Shown here piece by piece: positions 8,592-16,763 of a stretch of DNA of 31,547 nt; the first letter of the stretch is position 1; the number at the start of each line of letters is the position of its first letter. A program made the translations under genes and the position numbers. The notes beneath the pieces are model-generated. The model ran no database searches. It saw only the letters and a list, made by a program, of their open reading frames with translations, and was not told where the DNA came from. Source of the DNA: an uncultured Gemmatimonadota bacterium (GTDB lineage Bacteria; Gemmatimonadota; Gemmatimonadetes; Gemmatimonadales; Gemmatimonadaceae); assembly GCA_946479895.1 (NCBI GenBank), contig CAMLHT010000003.1:1-31547 (forward strand), in the 5' to 3' direction.

Positions 8592-8635
8592 TGTTGCCCC
8601 TCTGCTCGTACGGAAGCGCCTGAAGCGCCGATCGG

Positions 8636-10324
8636 CTAGAACAGGCCGAGGATCTCGCCGCTGTCCTTGATCGCCATCCGTTCGGCGGCCGGCTCGGGCG
8701 GCAGTCCGGGCATCGTCATGATGTCACCGGCCCGGGCCACGACGAATCCGGCGCCCGCCGCGCCCCACACCTCGTTGATGGTGATCCGGAAACCGGTCGG
8801 CCGTCCGAGCCGCGTCGGATCGTCGGTGAGCGAGTACTGCGTCTTCGCCATGCACACCGGGGTCTGCCCGAGGCCGATGGATTCGAGATAGTCGATCTGG
8901 CGCTCCGCCGCCGGCGCGTAATCCACGCCGTCGCCGCCGTAGACCTTCCTGACGATCGTCTCGATCTTCTCGCGAATCGACAGCTCGACCGGATACAGCG
9001 GCCGGTATTCCGCGCCCTTCTTGTCGAGCAGCGCGAGCAGCTCCTTCGCGAGCGCCTCGCCGCCGGCGCCGCCCTTCGCCCACACCTCGGTCAGCGCGAT
9101 GGGGACGTTCATCTTCTTCGCGAACTCCATGACCGTCTTCAGCTCGGCGTCGCTGTCCGTGCTCACGCGATTGAGCGCGACGACCACGGGCACCCCGAAC
9201 TGGCGCACGTTGTCGATGTGCTTCTCGAGGTTGCAGAGGCCCTTCTCGAGCGCGGCGACGTTCTCCGTCGTCAGGGTCTTCTTCGGCATGCCGCCCTGCA
9301 TCTTGAGCGAGCGGATGGTCGCGACGATGACGGCCGCCTCCGGATTGAGCCCGCCGAACCGGCACTTGATGTCGAAGAACTTCTCGGCGCCGAGATCGGA
9401 GCCGAAGCCGGCCTCGGTCACCACGATGTCGGCCAGCGCCAGCGCCGCCCGCGTCGCGATGATCGAATTGCAGCCGTGCGCGATGTTGCCGAACGGCCCG
9501 CAGTGCACGAGCGCCGGCCCGCCCTCCAGCGTCTGCACGATGTTCGGCCGGATCGCATCCTTGAGCAGCATCGCCATCGCCCCGTGCGCCTTGAGGTCGC
9601 GCGCGCGGATCGGCTTCCGCTCCTTTCCGGCGGTCGCGCCGATGATGATGTTGCCGAGACGGTCCTCGAGGTCCTGCCGGCTCTTCGCGAGCGCCAGGAT
9701 CGCCATGACTTCGCTCGCCGGAATGATGACCCACTTCTCCTCGCGCACCACGCCGTCGCCGACGCCGCCGAGGCCGATCACCGCCTTGCGGAGCGCGCGA
9801 TCGTTCATGTCGATCGTCCGCGGCCACGTGATGCGGCGCGGGTCGATGTTCAGCGCGTTGCCCTGCTGGAGATGATTGTCGATCATCGCCGCCAGCAGCG
9901 CGTGGGCGCTCGAGATCGCGTGGAAGTCGCCGGTGAAGTGGAGGTTGATGTCCTCCATCGGCACCACCTGCGCATAGCCGCCGCCGGCCGCGCCGCCCTT
10001 CACGCCGAAGACCGGCCCCAGGCTCGGCTCGCGCATGCACATGAGCGTGTTGTGGCCCAGCCGCTTGAGGGCCTGCGTCAGGCCCACGGTGACCGTGCTC
10101 TTGCCTTCACCGGCAGGCGTGGGGTTCACCGCGGTGACGACCACCAGCCGCCCCTTGATCGGGCGCTCGGCGATCTCGATCGGGATCTTCGCCTTGTATT
10201 TGCCATACAGGTCGAGATCGTCGGGGCCGAGACCGATTTCGGCGGCGACGTCCACGATCGGGCGCATTTTCGCCCGCTGGGCGATCTCGATGTCTGAGGG
10301 GACGTTGTTGACAGCCTGTTCCAT
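8636..10324 (-). CDS. fhs: Formate--tetrahydrofolate ligase
   Basis: This 562-residue cytosolic enzyme makes 10-formyl-THF from formate, THF and ATP. It has the family's P-loop TPAGEGKST at residues 69-77, the MREPSLGPVFGVKGGAAGGG stretch near residue 95, and the C-terminal MTMPGLPPEPAAERM signature. The length matches characterised enzymes (about 556-560). It starts at ATG 10324, 13 nt after the fdhD stop, so it is very probably cotranscribed with fdhD. The neighbouring fdhD and the formate dehydrogenase 9-15 kb away suggest the cell either captures formate into one-carbon metabolism or moves one-carbon units to formate. It ends just before the bidirectional terminator, making it the last gene of the minus-strand run that starts at idi. 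Confidence 0.98.
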   Translation of the reverse strand: MEQAVNNVPSDIEIAQRAKMRPIVDVAAEIGLGPDDLDLYGKYKAKIPIEIAERPIKGRLVVVTAVNPTPAGEGKSTVTVGLTQALKRLGHNTLMCMREPSLGPVFGVKGGAAGGGYAQVVPMEDINLHFTGDFHAISSAHALLAAMIDNHLQQGNALNIDPRRITWPRTIDMNDRALRKAVIGLGGVGDGVVREEKWVIIPASEVMAILALAKSRQDLEDRLGNIIIGATAGKERKPIRARDLKAHGAMAMLLKDAIRPNIVQTLEGGPALVHCGPFGNIAHGCNSIIATRAALALADIVVTEAGFGSDLGAEKFFDIKCRFGGLNPEAAVIVATIRSLKMQGGMPKKTLTTENVAALEKGLCNLEKHIDNVRQFGVPVVVALNRVSTDSDAELKTVMEFAKKMNVPIALTEVWAKGGAGGEALAKELLALLDKKGAEYRPLYPVELSIREKIETIVRKVYGGDGVDYAPAAERQIDYLESIGLGQTPVCMAKTQYSLTDDPTRLGRPTGFRITINEVWGAAGAGFVVARAGDIMTMPGLPPEPAAERMAIKDSGEILGLF

Positions 10325-10337
10325 GGGTCAGTCGAGT

Positions 10338-11189
10338 TCAGCTTGGTGAGGGAATGAGGCCCAGTCGCGCCGGGTGGGAATACACGTTGGCGCTGCGGCC
10401 GCGCAAGAGGCCCACGAGGGTGATGTTTGCCTGTTCGGCGAGCTGGATCGCCAGGCCGGTGGGACGTGAGACGGCCGCCAGGACAGGCACTCCGGCGGCC
10501 GCTGCCTTCTGTACGAGCTCATAGCTCGCCCTGCTGGTGACGACGACGAATCCGTCCGCGGGATCGACGCGTTCCCGGACCATCGCGCCGATGACCTTGT
10601 CGAGGGCGTTGTGGCGACCGACGTCTTCCTTCACCACCAGCAGGACCCCGGAACGGTCGGCGAACGCCGCCGCGTGAACGGCCCGTGTCTCGGCGTTCAC
10701 GGGCTGGCGGGCTTCCAGCTCGGCCGCCGCGCGCCACAGGGATTCCACCTCCATGGTGCCGCGGCTCGGCACCATACGGGGGACGCGCAGCACTTCGTCG
10801 ATCGACTCGATCCCGCACACGCCGCACCCGGTGCGCGCGCTGATTCCGCGCCGCCGGCCGGCGAGCCGTGCCGCATCCGCCTCGGTGACCTCGATCTGCA
10901 GCTCGATGCCGCGGCTGTGCCGCACGACATCGATGCGCCGCGGCTCCGTTCCCCCTTCCATGATGCCCTCGGTCAGTGAAAAGCCGATCGCGAGATCCTC
11001 GAGATCGGCAGGGGAGGCCATCACGACCACGAACGGCTCGCCGTTGTACACGAGGGCCACGGGGATCTCCTCGGCAACGGACGACATGTCCGATGATGCC
11101 GGCTGGTCGGATACCCGAAGGAGGCGATGCTCACTCACCAGCTCCGCATAGCCGAGTCCGGGAACGGGCCCGAGAGGTGTGGCGGACAT
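10338..11189 (-). CDS. fdhD: Formate dehydrogenase accessory sulfurtransferase FdhD
   Basis: This is a 283-residue protein. FdhD transfers sulfur from the cysteine desulfurase IscS to the bis-MGD cofactor, a sulfuration needed for formate dehydrogenase activity. It has the conserved CxxC sulfur-carrier motif (RTGCGVCG, Cys122 and Cys125), the EEIPVALVYNGEPF opening, the LAIGFSLTEGI helix and the DVGRHNALDKVIG motif. The ATG at 11189 fits the family length. An open frame continues far upstream to 12080 but only as antisense-frame sequence over the RnfD-like gene. It sits between the RnfD-like gene (44 bp upstream) and fhs. Its client is presumably the selenocysteine formate dehydrogenase of this window. 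Confidence 0.97.
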   Translation of the reverse strand: MSATPLGPVPGLGYAELVSEHRLLRVSDQPASSDMSSVAEEIPVALVYNGEPFVVVMASPADLEDLAIGFSLTEGIMEGGTEPRRIDVVRHSRGIELQIEVTEADAARLAGRRRGISARTGCGVCGIESIDEVLRVPRMVPSRGTMEVESLWRAAAELEARQPVNAETRAVHAAAFADRSGVLLVVKEDVGRHNALDKVIGAMVRERVDPADGFVVVTSRASYELVQKAAAAGVPVLAAVSRPTGLAIQLAEQANITLVGLLRGRSANVYSHPARLGLIPSPS

Positions 11190-11233
11190 TGGCTGAACTA
11201 TAGGGCGTGGCCCACCGCACCGCAGGTGTCCGG

Positions 11234-12049
11234 CTACGCCGCGTGGGCCGCTCGCGAGTCCGCGCGCGCCGACCGCCAGCGAATCCGGCGTCTCGCTTCC
11301 CACAGGTTGGCGACGAGCACTCCCGTCAAGAGGAAGTATGCCCCGCCGATGGTCAGGAATGTCGCCACCGTGAAGGCGGCGGCGATGATGCCGAAGGTCA
11401 CCTGCTCGCGCGGCTTGGGCGGTGACGTGGGCGGATCGGTCACCATGAAGAGCGCGAGATAGAGGACCGCCTGGAGGTCCGGCGCGCGGAACACCTCCCA
11501 TACCTTCGCCTCGCCCCCGGCGTACGCCACGATGGTGAACGCCGCGAAGTAGGCCGCGAGGAAGGCGATCACGCCCGGGGTCTTGTTCAGCCGGACGGTC
11601 AGGTATCCGCCGGCCGCCACGAGGAAGATGACGAGCCACCACGGCCCGTCGGGCACGGCTCCCCACCAGCTCTCCTCGGCCCCGAACGCCACGAAAACGG
11701 CGAGCAGCGCGAGCGCCGCCGGGTTGAATACGTTCGCCGTTCGCGTTCGCGCCACGTACTTGCTGGCGATCGCGATCGCCGATGCGGCGGCCACCACGTA
11801 CCACGGCTCGTGCGGGGCGAGGATCATCGCGATGATCATCCCGGTGAGGATGGCCCCGCTCGGAACGGTCCAGCGCCGTTCGCGCCAGCGGAGGATCGGC
11901 GCATCGATCGCCGCCGCGACCACCGTCGCGATGATCACTCCGGGAAGGGTCAGCGGAATGCCGGCCACGATCATGGCGATGCAGAGCAGGATTCCGAGCA
12001 CCACGATCAGCTGCCCCTTCGGGGTGCGGAAGAAAGCCCTGGCGCTCAT
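11234..12049 (-). CDS. RnfD/NqrB-like membrane protein (compact)
   Basis: This is a 271-residue polytopic membrane protein with about nine or ten hydrophobic segments. Family landmarks of RnfD/NqrB are present: SGAILTGMIIAMILAP near the N-terminus (equivalent to the DGSA-x-VTGLLLAL region), NVFNPAALAL in the middle, and a FMVTDPPTSP segment near the C-terminus matching the FMATDP-x-S/T stretch. I see no S/T-G-A-T flavinylation motif, which RnfD and NqrB normally carry on a periplasmic loop; the only SGA triplet is inside the first conserved block. The ATG overlaps the apbE stop (ATGA at 12046-12049). With ApbE and the FMN-binding protein it forms a small electron-transfer module, probably moving electrons across or along the inner membrane. 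No other Rnf or Nqr subunits are in the window. Confidence 0.85.
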   Translation of the reverse strand: MSARAFFRTPKGQLIVVLGILLCIAMIVAGIPLTLPGVIIATVVAAAIDAPILRWRERRWTVPSGAILTGMIIAMILAPHEPWYVVAAASAIAIASKYVARTRTANVFNPAALALLAVFVAFGAEESWWGAVPDGPWWLVIFLVAAGGYLTVRLNKTPGVIAFLAAYFAAFTIVAYAGGEAKVWEVFRAPDLQAVLYLALFMVTDPPTSPPKPREQVTFGIIAAAFTVATFLTIGGAYFLLTGVLVANLWEARRRIRWRSARADSRAAHAA

Positions 12050-12972
12050 GTCGCACCTGCGTGGAGCGCCTGCCATCCACTTGTTGCCCGGATCTCCAGC
12101 GTCGGCGTCACGAACATTCCTTCCAGCTCGTGGCGGGTGAGGAGATCGATCCCCGCGGCCGGACCGAGCACGAACGCCGCGGTCGCCATCGCGTCCGCGA
12201 CCATCGCGCCGGGCCCGCACACGGTGACGGAGGCGCATGCCGGCGCGCCGGCGCCGGCGCGCGGATCGATGATGTGATGTCCTGCGTCGACGGGGCTGCG
12301 ACGCTCGTAGTCCCCGGACGTGCAGACGGCCGCGTCGCTCACGGAAACGCGGTCGATCGTCTCCTCCGGGTCGCGCGGATGCCGGATGCCTATCGCCCAT
12401 CGCTCTCCGTCGGCGTTGTGGCCGCCGGCATAGAGGTCGCCGCCGGCATCGATGGCGAAGTTCCCGAACGGGCTAAGCTCCTGCGCCGCGAGGTCGATCG
12501 CGAGACCCTTGGCGATGGCGCCGAGATCGAGAAGCAGTGGGCGGTGCAGGATGACGGTCCGGTTCGTCGCGTCGAGCTCCACGTCGCGGAATGACGCCCC
12601 ACCCGGCAATCCCGCGGGATCGCGCATGCCCGTGCGGTGGTGGGTGTCGAATCCACGTTCCTCCATGCTCGCTCCGACCGTGGGATCGAACGCCCCCTCC
12701 GTCTCGGTGGCCACCGCGATCGCGAACTCGATCGCGTTGAAGAGCAGGGCACTGACGCGCACCGGCCGGCCCACCGTGGCACACAGCCGACGCAGCTCGC
12801 TCGACCGGTCGAAGCGGGAGCAGTCGTTCTCGACGCGTCTGAACCAGCCCAGGACCCGCTCGATGGCGTTGTCGAGATCCTTCTTCGTCCGGCGAGACTC
12901 TCCGGGGGCGATGATTCGCGTTGTGAGCACCGTGCCCATCACGCCCGTCTGGTGCACCCGCACCACGGTCAC
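12046..12972 (-). CDS. apbE: FAD:protein FMN transferase (ApbE family)
   Basis: This is a 308-residue protein. ApbE enzymes use FAD and Mg2+ to attach FMN to a Thr/Ser of a DxxSGA[ST] motif. Visible family elements are DPTVG in the first half, DLGAIAKGLAIDLAA, DAGGDLYAGG, TSGDYERR, HHIIDPR and ADAMATAAFVLG. The chosen start is GTG 12972, which overlaps the TGA of the FMN-binding protein gene (GTGA); ATG 12939 is the alternative. Neither start gives a signal peptide or lipobox, whereas Gram-negative ApbE is usually an exported lipoprotein. Either this ApbE works in the cytoplasm, as known for some cytoplasmic flavoprotein reductases, or it is exported some other way. The obvious substrate is the adjacent SGAT protein. 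Confidence 0.95.
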   Translation of the reverse strand: MTVVRVHQTGVMGTVLTTRIIAPGESRRTKKDLDNAIERVLGWFRRVENDCSRFDRSSELRRLCATVGRPVRVSALLFNAIEFAIAVATETEGAFDPTVGASMEERGFDTHHRTGMRDPAGLPGGASFRDVELDATNRTVILHRPLLLDLGAIAKGLAIDLAAQELSPFGNFAIDAGGDLYAGGHNADGERWAIGIRHPRDPEETIDRVSVSDAAVCTSGDYERRSPVDAGHHIIDPRAGAGAPACASVTVCGPGAMVADAMATAAFVLGPAAGIDLLTRHELEGMFVTPTLEIRATSGWQALHAGAT

Positions 12973-13664
12973 TTCGCCTTCGACAGGGCTTCCACGACGG
13001 CGTAGTAGAAGGCGTTGGTGCTCTGCGTCGCGCCCGACACGAAGTCGACCTCGGCGCTCTGGCGCTGCACCACCTGCGGAATGATCGCCGCGATGCGGCC
13101 GCACGAATAGCGGGTGAGGCACTGGGTGATGTACGCGTTGACGATGCGGCCACCCCGGATCTCGACGGCGGCTTCGATGTCGCCGTGGCGCGACGTACCC
13201 CAGCCCGTGAAGGTGCCGTCCTTCATGGCCTTCACCGTATCCGCGGCCACTGCCGCCTTCGCCGTGTCGGTGACTGCCGCGACCTGGGCTGGCGCGCTCG
13301 GCGCCGGCGTGGGCACGCTGTCCTCGTGCGCCGGGACAGTGTCGTGGACCGGCGAGCTGTCGTGCGCCGCGGGGCTGGGTGGGGCGACGGATGCCGTCGC
13401 CTTCCTGCTGGCCCCGGGTGCGATGGCCACCGCGGCCACGACCGGCCTGCTCGGCGAGTCGGCCCGGAGAGTCACTGCCGGCGCAACTGGCCGCGGTGTG
13501 GTCGCCGCGGCCTGCGGCACCGGACGCCGGTCGAAGTCGCCACGTTCGAATCGCTGCGCCGCCGGCCGGGTGCGGACGTATCCGGCCGCGTACACCGCCA
13601 GCACGGCTGCCGACCCAAGGGCCACGAGGTTGATCGACCCACGCTTTCCGCCACGAGCGCTCAT
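12969..13664 (-). CDS. Membrane-anchored FMN-binding domain protein (RnfG/FMN_bind-like)
   Basis: This is a 231-residue protein. An N-terminal transmembrane anchor (about residues 10-29, SINLVALGSAAVLAVYAAGY after a basic MSARGGKRG) is followed by a low-complexity Ala/Pro/Ser/Val linker to about residue 145. The C-terminal FMN_bind domain (PF04205-like) starts DGTFTGWGTSRHGDIEAAVE and ends in the flavinylation motif DFVSGAT (Asp207, Ser210-Thr213); Thr213 is the predicted covalent FMN site. The domain should face the periplasm by the positive-inside rule. It heads an overlapping trio with apbE and the RnfD-like gene, and begins 41 bp after idi. It could pass electrons between the membrane protein and a periplasmic acceptor; the partner is not identifiable. 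Confidence 0.9.
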   Translation of the reverse strand: MSARGGKRGSINLVALGSAAVLAVYAAGYVRTRPAAQRFERGDFDRRPVPQAAATTPRPVAPAVTLRADSPSRPVVAAVAIAPGASRKATASVAPPSPAAHDSSPVHDTVPAHEDSVPTPAPSAPAQVAAVTDTAKAAVAADTVKAMKDGTFTGWGTSRHGDIEAAVEIRGGRIVNAYITQCLTRYSCGRIAAIIPQVVQRQSAEVDFVSGATQSTNAFYYAVVEALSKAK

Positions 13665-13705
13665 GACTGGATTACGCCGTGGCGCCGGTCAGTGTTGCCG
13701 CCGAC

Positions 13706-14284
13706 TCAGTCCGCCGGATGCTCGAGGGCTCCGCCCGATTCGCGCAGCGCGATGGGAAGCCAGGCGCTGTATCGCTCCGGCGATGCCGCACAGTCGGCGA
13801 CGAGCGCGGGCAGGGACATCCAGCCCCACGAGTCCACCTCGCGCGGGTCGGGGAATGGTGTGCCTCTGAATCGACCCGTCAGCACATGGTCGAGCTCATG
13901 CTCGGTCAGTCCGTGGTCGAGCGACGCCGAATACACGAACGAAAATCGCGGCGTCAGCTCGCAGGAGATCCCCATTTCCTCCTTCAGGCGCCGCGCCGCC
14001 GCCGACGGAACCGATTCGCCCGGACGGGGGTGCCCGCAGCACGTGTTCGACCACAGCCCGGCCGAATGATATTTGCCGGTGGCACGACGCTGGAGCAGCA
14101 CGCGCCCGCGGTCGTCGAAGAGGAAAACCGAAAAGGCCCGATGCAGCGTGCCCCGCTCGTGGGCGCGAAGCTTCTCTTCGGTTCCGATCTCGCGATCGTT
14201 CGCATCCACCAGGATGACGCGTTCCTCGGGGACCGCTGTGATGGGCAGGTGATGCTCCGGCGCCTGGCGTTGGCTTGTGCTCAT
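13706..14284 (-). CDS. idi: Isopentenyl-diphosphate delta-isomerase, type I
   Basis: This is a 192-residue Nudix-fold enzyme that interconverts IPP and DMAPP, supplying precursors for the carotenoid genes nearby. It shows the type I signatures: HRAFSVFLFDDRGRVLLQRR, the active-site Cys region SNTCCGHPRPGE (metal-binding His and catalytic Cys), AAARRLKEEMGI as the Nudix-derived helix, and the EHELDHVL acidic/metal motif. The length is standard. The start ATG at 14284 lies 14 nt after a -10-like AATACT that forms part of an inverted repeat (see promoter entry). It is divergent from the CarH-like regulator, which makes light control likely. It is first in a same-strand run continuing into the flavin trio, fdhD and fhs. 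Confidence 0.96.
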   Translation of the reverse strand: MSTSQRQAPEHHLPITAVPEERVILVDANDREIGTEEKLRAHERGTLHRAFSVFLFDDRGRVLLQRRATGKYHSAGLWSNTCCGHPRPGESVPSAAARRLKEEMGISCELTPRFSFVYSASLDHGLTEHELDHVLTGRFRGTPFPDPREVDSWGWMSLPALVADCAASPERYSAWLPIALRESGGALEHPAD

Positions 14285-14298
14285 TCCTCGTGACTTTC

Positions 14299-14327
14299 AG
14301 TATTCCACCGGTGAATACTCCCGGCAA
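14299..14327 (-). promoter_or_regulatory. Candidate idi promoter with overlapping palindromic operator
   Basis: On the minus strand TTGCCG (14322-14327) and AATACT (14299-14304) are exactly 17 bp apart. The spacer and -10 are covered by the inverted repeat AGTATTC-N7-GAATACT (14299-14319), centred on a CACCGGTG palindrome. Regulators of the MerR/CarH family act on such spacers. Aligned on the -10, it shares 13 of 21 bases with the crtI promoter. Confidence 0.45.
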
Positions 14328-15249
14328 TGGACACGACTCGCGGTACCCCATCGGCGTCGTGACGCGCCGCACGGGCCTTTCGCCCGATGTATTGCGGGTC
14401 TGGGAGCGCCGATACTCCGTCGTGTCGCCGGTCCGATCGCCAGGCGGCCAGCGCCTCTACTCCGCCGGCGACATCGAGAAGCTCCGCCTGCTGCGACGGC
14501 TGGTCGAAGGCGGTCACCGGATCGCATCCGTGGCGGGCCTGAACCTCGACCGACTTTCCGCGCTGGCTCGCGAGGTTGGCGAAAGCCCCGCGGCGAACGT
14601 CGCGGATTCGCACCCGACGGATGGTCTGCTCGAGGACCTCGTCGCTGCCGTCGATCACCTCGACGATGTGCGGCTGGCCGCGCTCCTCCGCCGGTCCGCG
14701 ATGACGCATGGCACCGAGGTCTGGATCGAGACGGTCGTCGGACCGTTGCTGGAGACCGTGGGAGACCGCTGGCATTCCGGCGCGATCAGCCCCGCGCACG
14801 AGCATCTCGCCACTGCCACGGCGCGCGACGCGCTCGCCTGGGTGATGCGCTCCTTCACGCCGCCCATCGATGCGCCGAAGATCCTCGTCGCGACGCCTGC
14901 CGGTGAGCTTCACGAGCTGGGCGCCATGATGGCCGCGGTCACCGCGGCCGAAGCAGGTTGGCGCGTGCAGTACCTCGGCCCCAACATCCCGGCTGGCGAC
15001 CTCGCGAAGGCTGCCGTGAAGATCGGCGCCGACGCGGTCGCCCTCAGCCTCGTCCACCCGGATCACGCGCCGGGCGCGGTGAGCGAGATTCGCGAGCTTC
15101 GTCGCGCCCTGGCTCCGGCGGTGGCGGTCATCGTCGGCGGGGCAGCGGCGATCGAGAGCGCCGAGCCACTCGCCGGCGCCGGCGCGACGATCGCTTCGGA
15201 TGCTCGCGCGTTCCGCGCCGAGCTCGAGTCCATCAGGCCGGTTTCCTGA
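14311..15249 (+). CDS. carH: CarH-like B12-dependent photoreceptor transcriptional regulator (MerR family)
   Basis: This is a 312-residue protein (from GTG 14311). Residues 12-75 are a MerR winged helix (YPIGVVTRRTG...VWERRY...GGQRLYSAGDIEKLRLL). A helical bundle and a C-terminal cobalamin-binding Rossmann domain follow. The AdoCbl photosensor residues are all present: Trp154-His155 followed by the W-x9-EH motif (Glu164-His165), and E-x-H-x-x-G (Glu199, His201, Gly204). By alignment with Thermus CarH, His155 matches the upper ligand and His201 the lower ligand. CarH tetramers bind operators in the dark and fall apart in light, derepressing carotenoid genes. The neighbours idi, crtI, cruF and crtB fit this role. 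The start is uncertain: TTG 14275 is also in frame, but GTG 14311 leaves just enough sequence before the HTH. Confidence 0.9.
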   Translation: MNTPGNGHDSRYPIGVVTRRTGLSPDVLRVWERRYSVVSPVRSPGGQRLYSAGDIEKLRLLRRLVEGGHRIASVAGLNLDRLSALAREVGESPAANVADSHPTDGLLEDLVAAVDHLDDVRLAALLRRSAMTHGTEVWIETVVGPLLETVGDRWHSGAISPAHEHLATATARDALAWVMRSFTPPIDAPKILVATPAGELHELGAMMAAVTAAEAGWRVQYLGPNIPAGDLAKAAVKIGADAVALSLVHPDHAPGAVSEIRELRRALAPAVAVIVGGAAAIESAEPLAGAGATIASDARAFRAELESIRPVS

Positions 15250-16756
15250 GGATTCCCGGAACGCCTGGGCCATACTCGGCCCGAATGGCATTCTCGACCA
15301 CCTTCGCCGAGTTCAGGACGCCGGGAACACCCCCGCCGGGATGCGTTCCCGCGCCCACGAAGTAGAGTCCCCGCACGTCCGGGGAGCGGTTGTGATATCG
15401 GAACCAGGCCGATTGCGTCAGCAGCGGTGACGGGCCGAACGCCGCGCCGTCCCGCGAGCGCAGGGTTTCCTCGAAGTCCCGCGGCGTCATCGTGAACCGC
15501 TCGGTGAGCCGTCCCCGGAGGCCAGGCAGGACCCGGGACTCCACCGACTCGAGGATCCGGTCGAAGTAGGGCTCCGCTTCGCGCGACCAGTCCACGCCCG
15601 ATCGCGTGTTCGGAACGGGAGACAGCACGTAGAACGCTTCGTGACCCGGGGGCGCCAGCGAATCGTCGGTGCGCGACGGCGCGTGCAGGTAGAGCGAGAA
15701 GTCCGGTGCGAGCACCTTCCGGTCGAAGATGTCGGCGAGCAGCTCGCGATAGCGGGGGCCCATCAGGATCGTGTGGTGCGCGAGATCCCCCGGCTGCTCC
15801 TCGCGCCTCGCCCCGAAGTATCCCACGAAGAGACTCATCGACTGGCGGACGCGCCGGAGCCGTCGGCCCGAATGGCGCGGCCGGTGACGCGGGTCGAGCA
15901 TCCTCGCGTAGACCATCGACGGATCCGCGTTCGCGACGACGACGTCCGCCGGGATGGTCGTGCCCGACTCCAGCGTGACGCCAGACGCCTTGCCGCCGGA
16001 GACCACGATGTCACGCACGGGTGACGAAAAGCGGATGTCCACCCTGAGCTCTTCGAGGAGTCGCACCAGGCCGGCGACGATCGAGCCGGTCCCGCCCATC
16101 GCGAAGTGCACGCCCCACTTTCGCTCGAGCCAGTGGATGAGGAGGTAGATCGACGTCGTCTCGAACGGGTTGCCGCCCACGAGCAGCGGCTCGAAGGAGA
16201 AGGCCTGGCGGAGCCGCTCGTCGCGGATGTATCGCGAGACGAGGCCGTGCACCGTGCGGTAGCTCTCCAGCCGGACCATCGCCGGCAGCACCCGCAGCAT
16301 CTCCGCCACGTCATGGAAGGGCCGGTCGGCGAGCTGCTGGTAGCCCACCTCGAAGATCCGTTCCGCATGCGCGGCCAGCCGGCGGTAACCGTCGACGTCG
16401 CGCGGATTGAAAGCGCCGATCTGCGCCAGGAGGCGTTCCTCGTCGCCGACGTAATCGAACCGGCTGCCGTCGTCGAACATGATTCGATAGAACGGATCTA
16501 TCGGCACCAGCTCGTAGAAGTCGCGCGGATCGCGGCGGGCGGCGGTGAAGAGCTCGTCGATGAGGTAGGGCGCGGTGATCACCGTGGGCCCTGCGTCGAA
16601 CGTGTACCCGCCGCGGCGGAAGACCCGCGCGCGACCACCTGCCTGATCCAGCGCTTCGACCACGGTCACCCGGAACCCGAGGAGCCGGAGCCGTACCGCC
16701 GCCGCGAGCCCGCCCAGACCGGCCCCGACCACCACCGCATGCTGTCTGTCCATCAT
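15233..16756 (-). CDS. crtI: Phytoene desaturase (CrtI family)
   Basis: This is a 507-residue flavoprotein oxidoreductase that desaturates phytoene toward lycopene in carotenoid synthesis. The N-terminal FAD dinucleotide fold is VVVGAGLGGLAAAVRLRLLG (residues 8-27) followed by VVEALDQAGGRA. The C-terminal family signature is YFVGAGTHPGGGVPGVL, and the middle has FSFEPLLVGGNPF and WGVHFAMGGTGSIV as in CrtI. Related enzymes (CrtD, CrtO-like) share these motifs, so the exact desaturation step is inferred from the neighbourhood. The start ATG at 16756 (next in-frame ATG 16753) lies 7 nt after a TATACT -10, indicating a leaderless mRNA. Its 3' end overlaps the 3' end of the carH gene by 17 bp, convergently. 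It is divergent from cruF. Confidence 0.95.
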   Translation of the reverse strand: MMDRQHAVVVGAGLGGLAAAVRLRLLGFRVTVVEALDQAGGRARVFRRGGYTFDAGPTVITAPYLIDELFTAARRDPRDFYELVPIDPFYRIMFDDGSRFDYVGDEERLLAQIGAFNPRDVDGYRRLAAHAERIFEVGYQQLADRPFHDVAEMLRVLPAMVRLESYRTVHGLVSRYIRDERLRQAFSFEPLLVGGNPFETTSIYLLIHWLERKWGVHFAMGGTGSIVAGLVRLLEELRVDIRFSSPVRDIVVSGGKASGVTLESGTTIPADVVVANADPSMVYARMLDPRHRPRHSGRRLRRVRQSMSLFVGYFGARREEQPGDLAHHTILMGPRYRELLADIFDRKVLAPDFSLYLHAPSRTDDSLAPPGHEAFYVLSPVPNTRSGVDWSREAEPYFDRILESVESRVLPGLRGRLTERFTMTPRDFEETLRSRDGAAFGPSPLLTQSAWFRYHNRSPDVRGLYFVGAGTHPGGGVPGVLNSAKVVENAIRAEYGPGVPGILRKPA

Positions 16757-16763
16757 ATGTCCA

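Noticed and set aside
11190..12080. N-terminal extension of fdhD to 580 residues
   Set aside because: The extra part is an antisense-frame read through the RnfD-like gene; the 283-residue product from 11189 has normal FdhD length.
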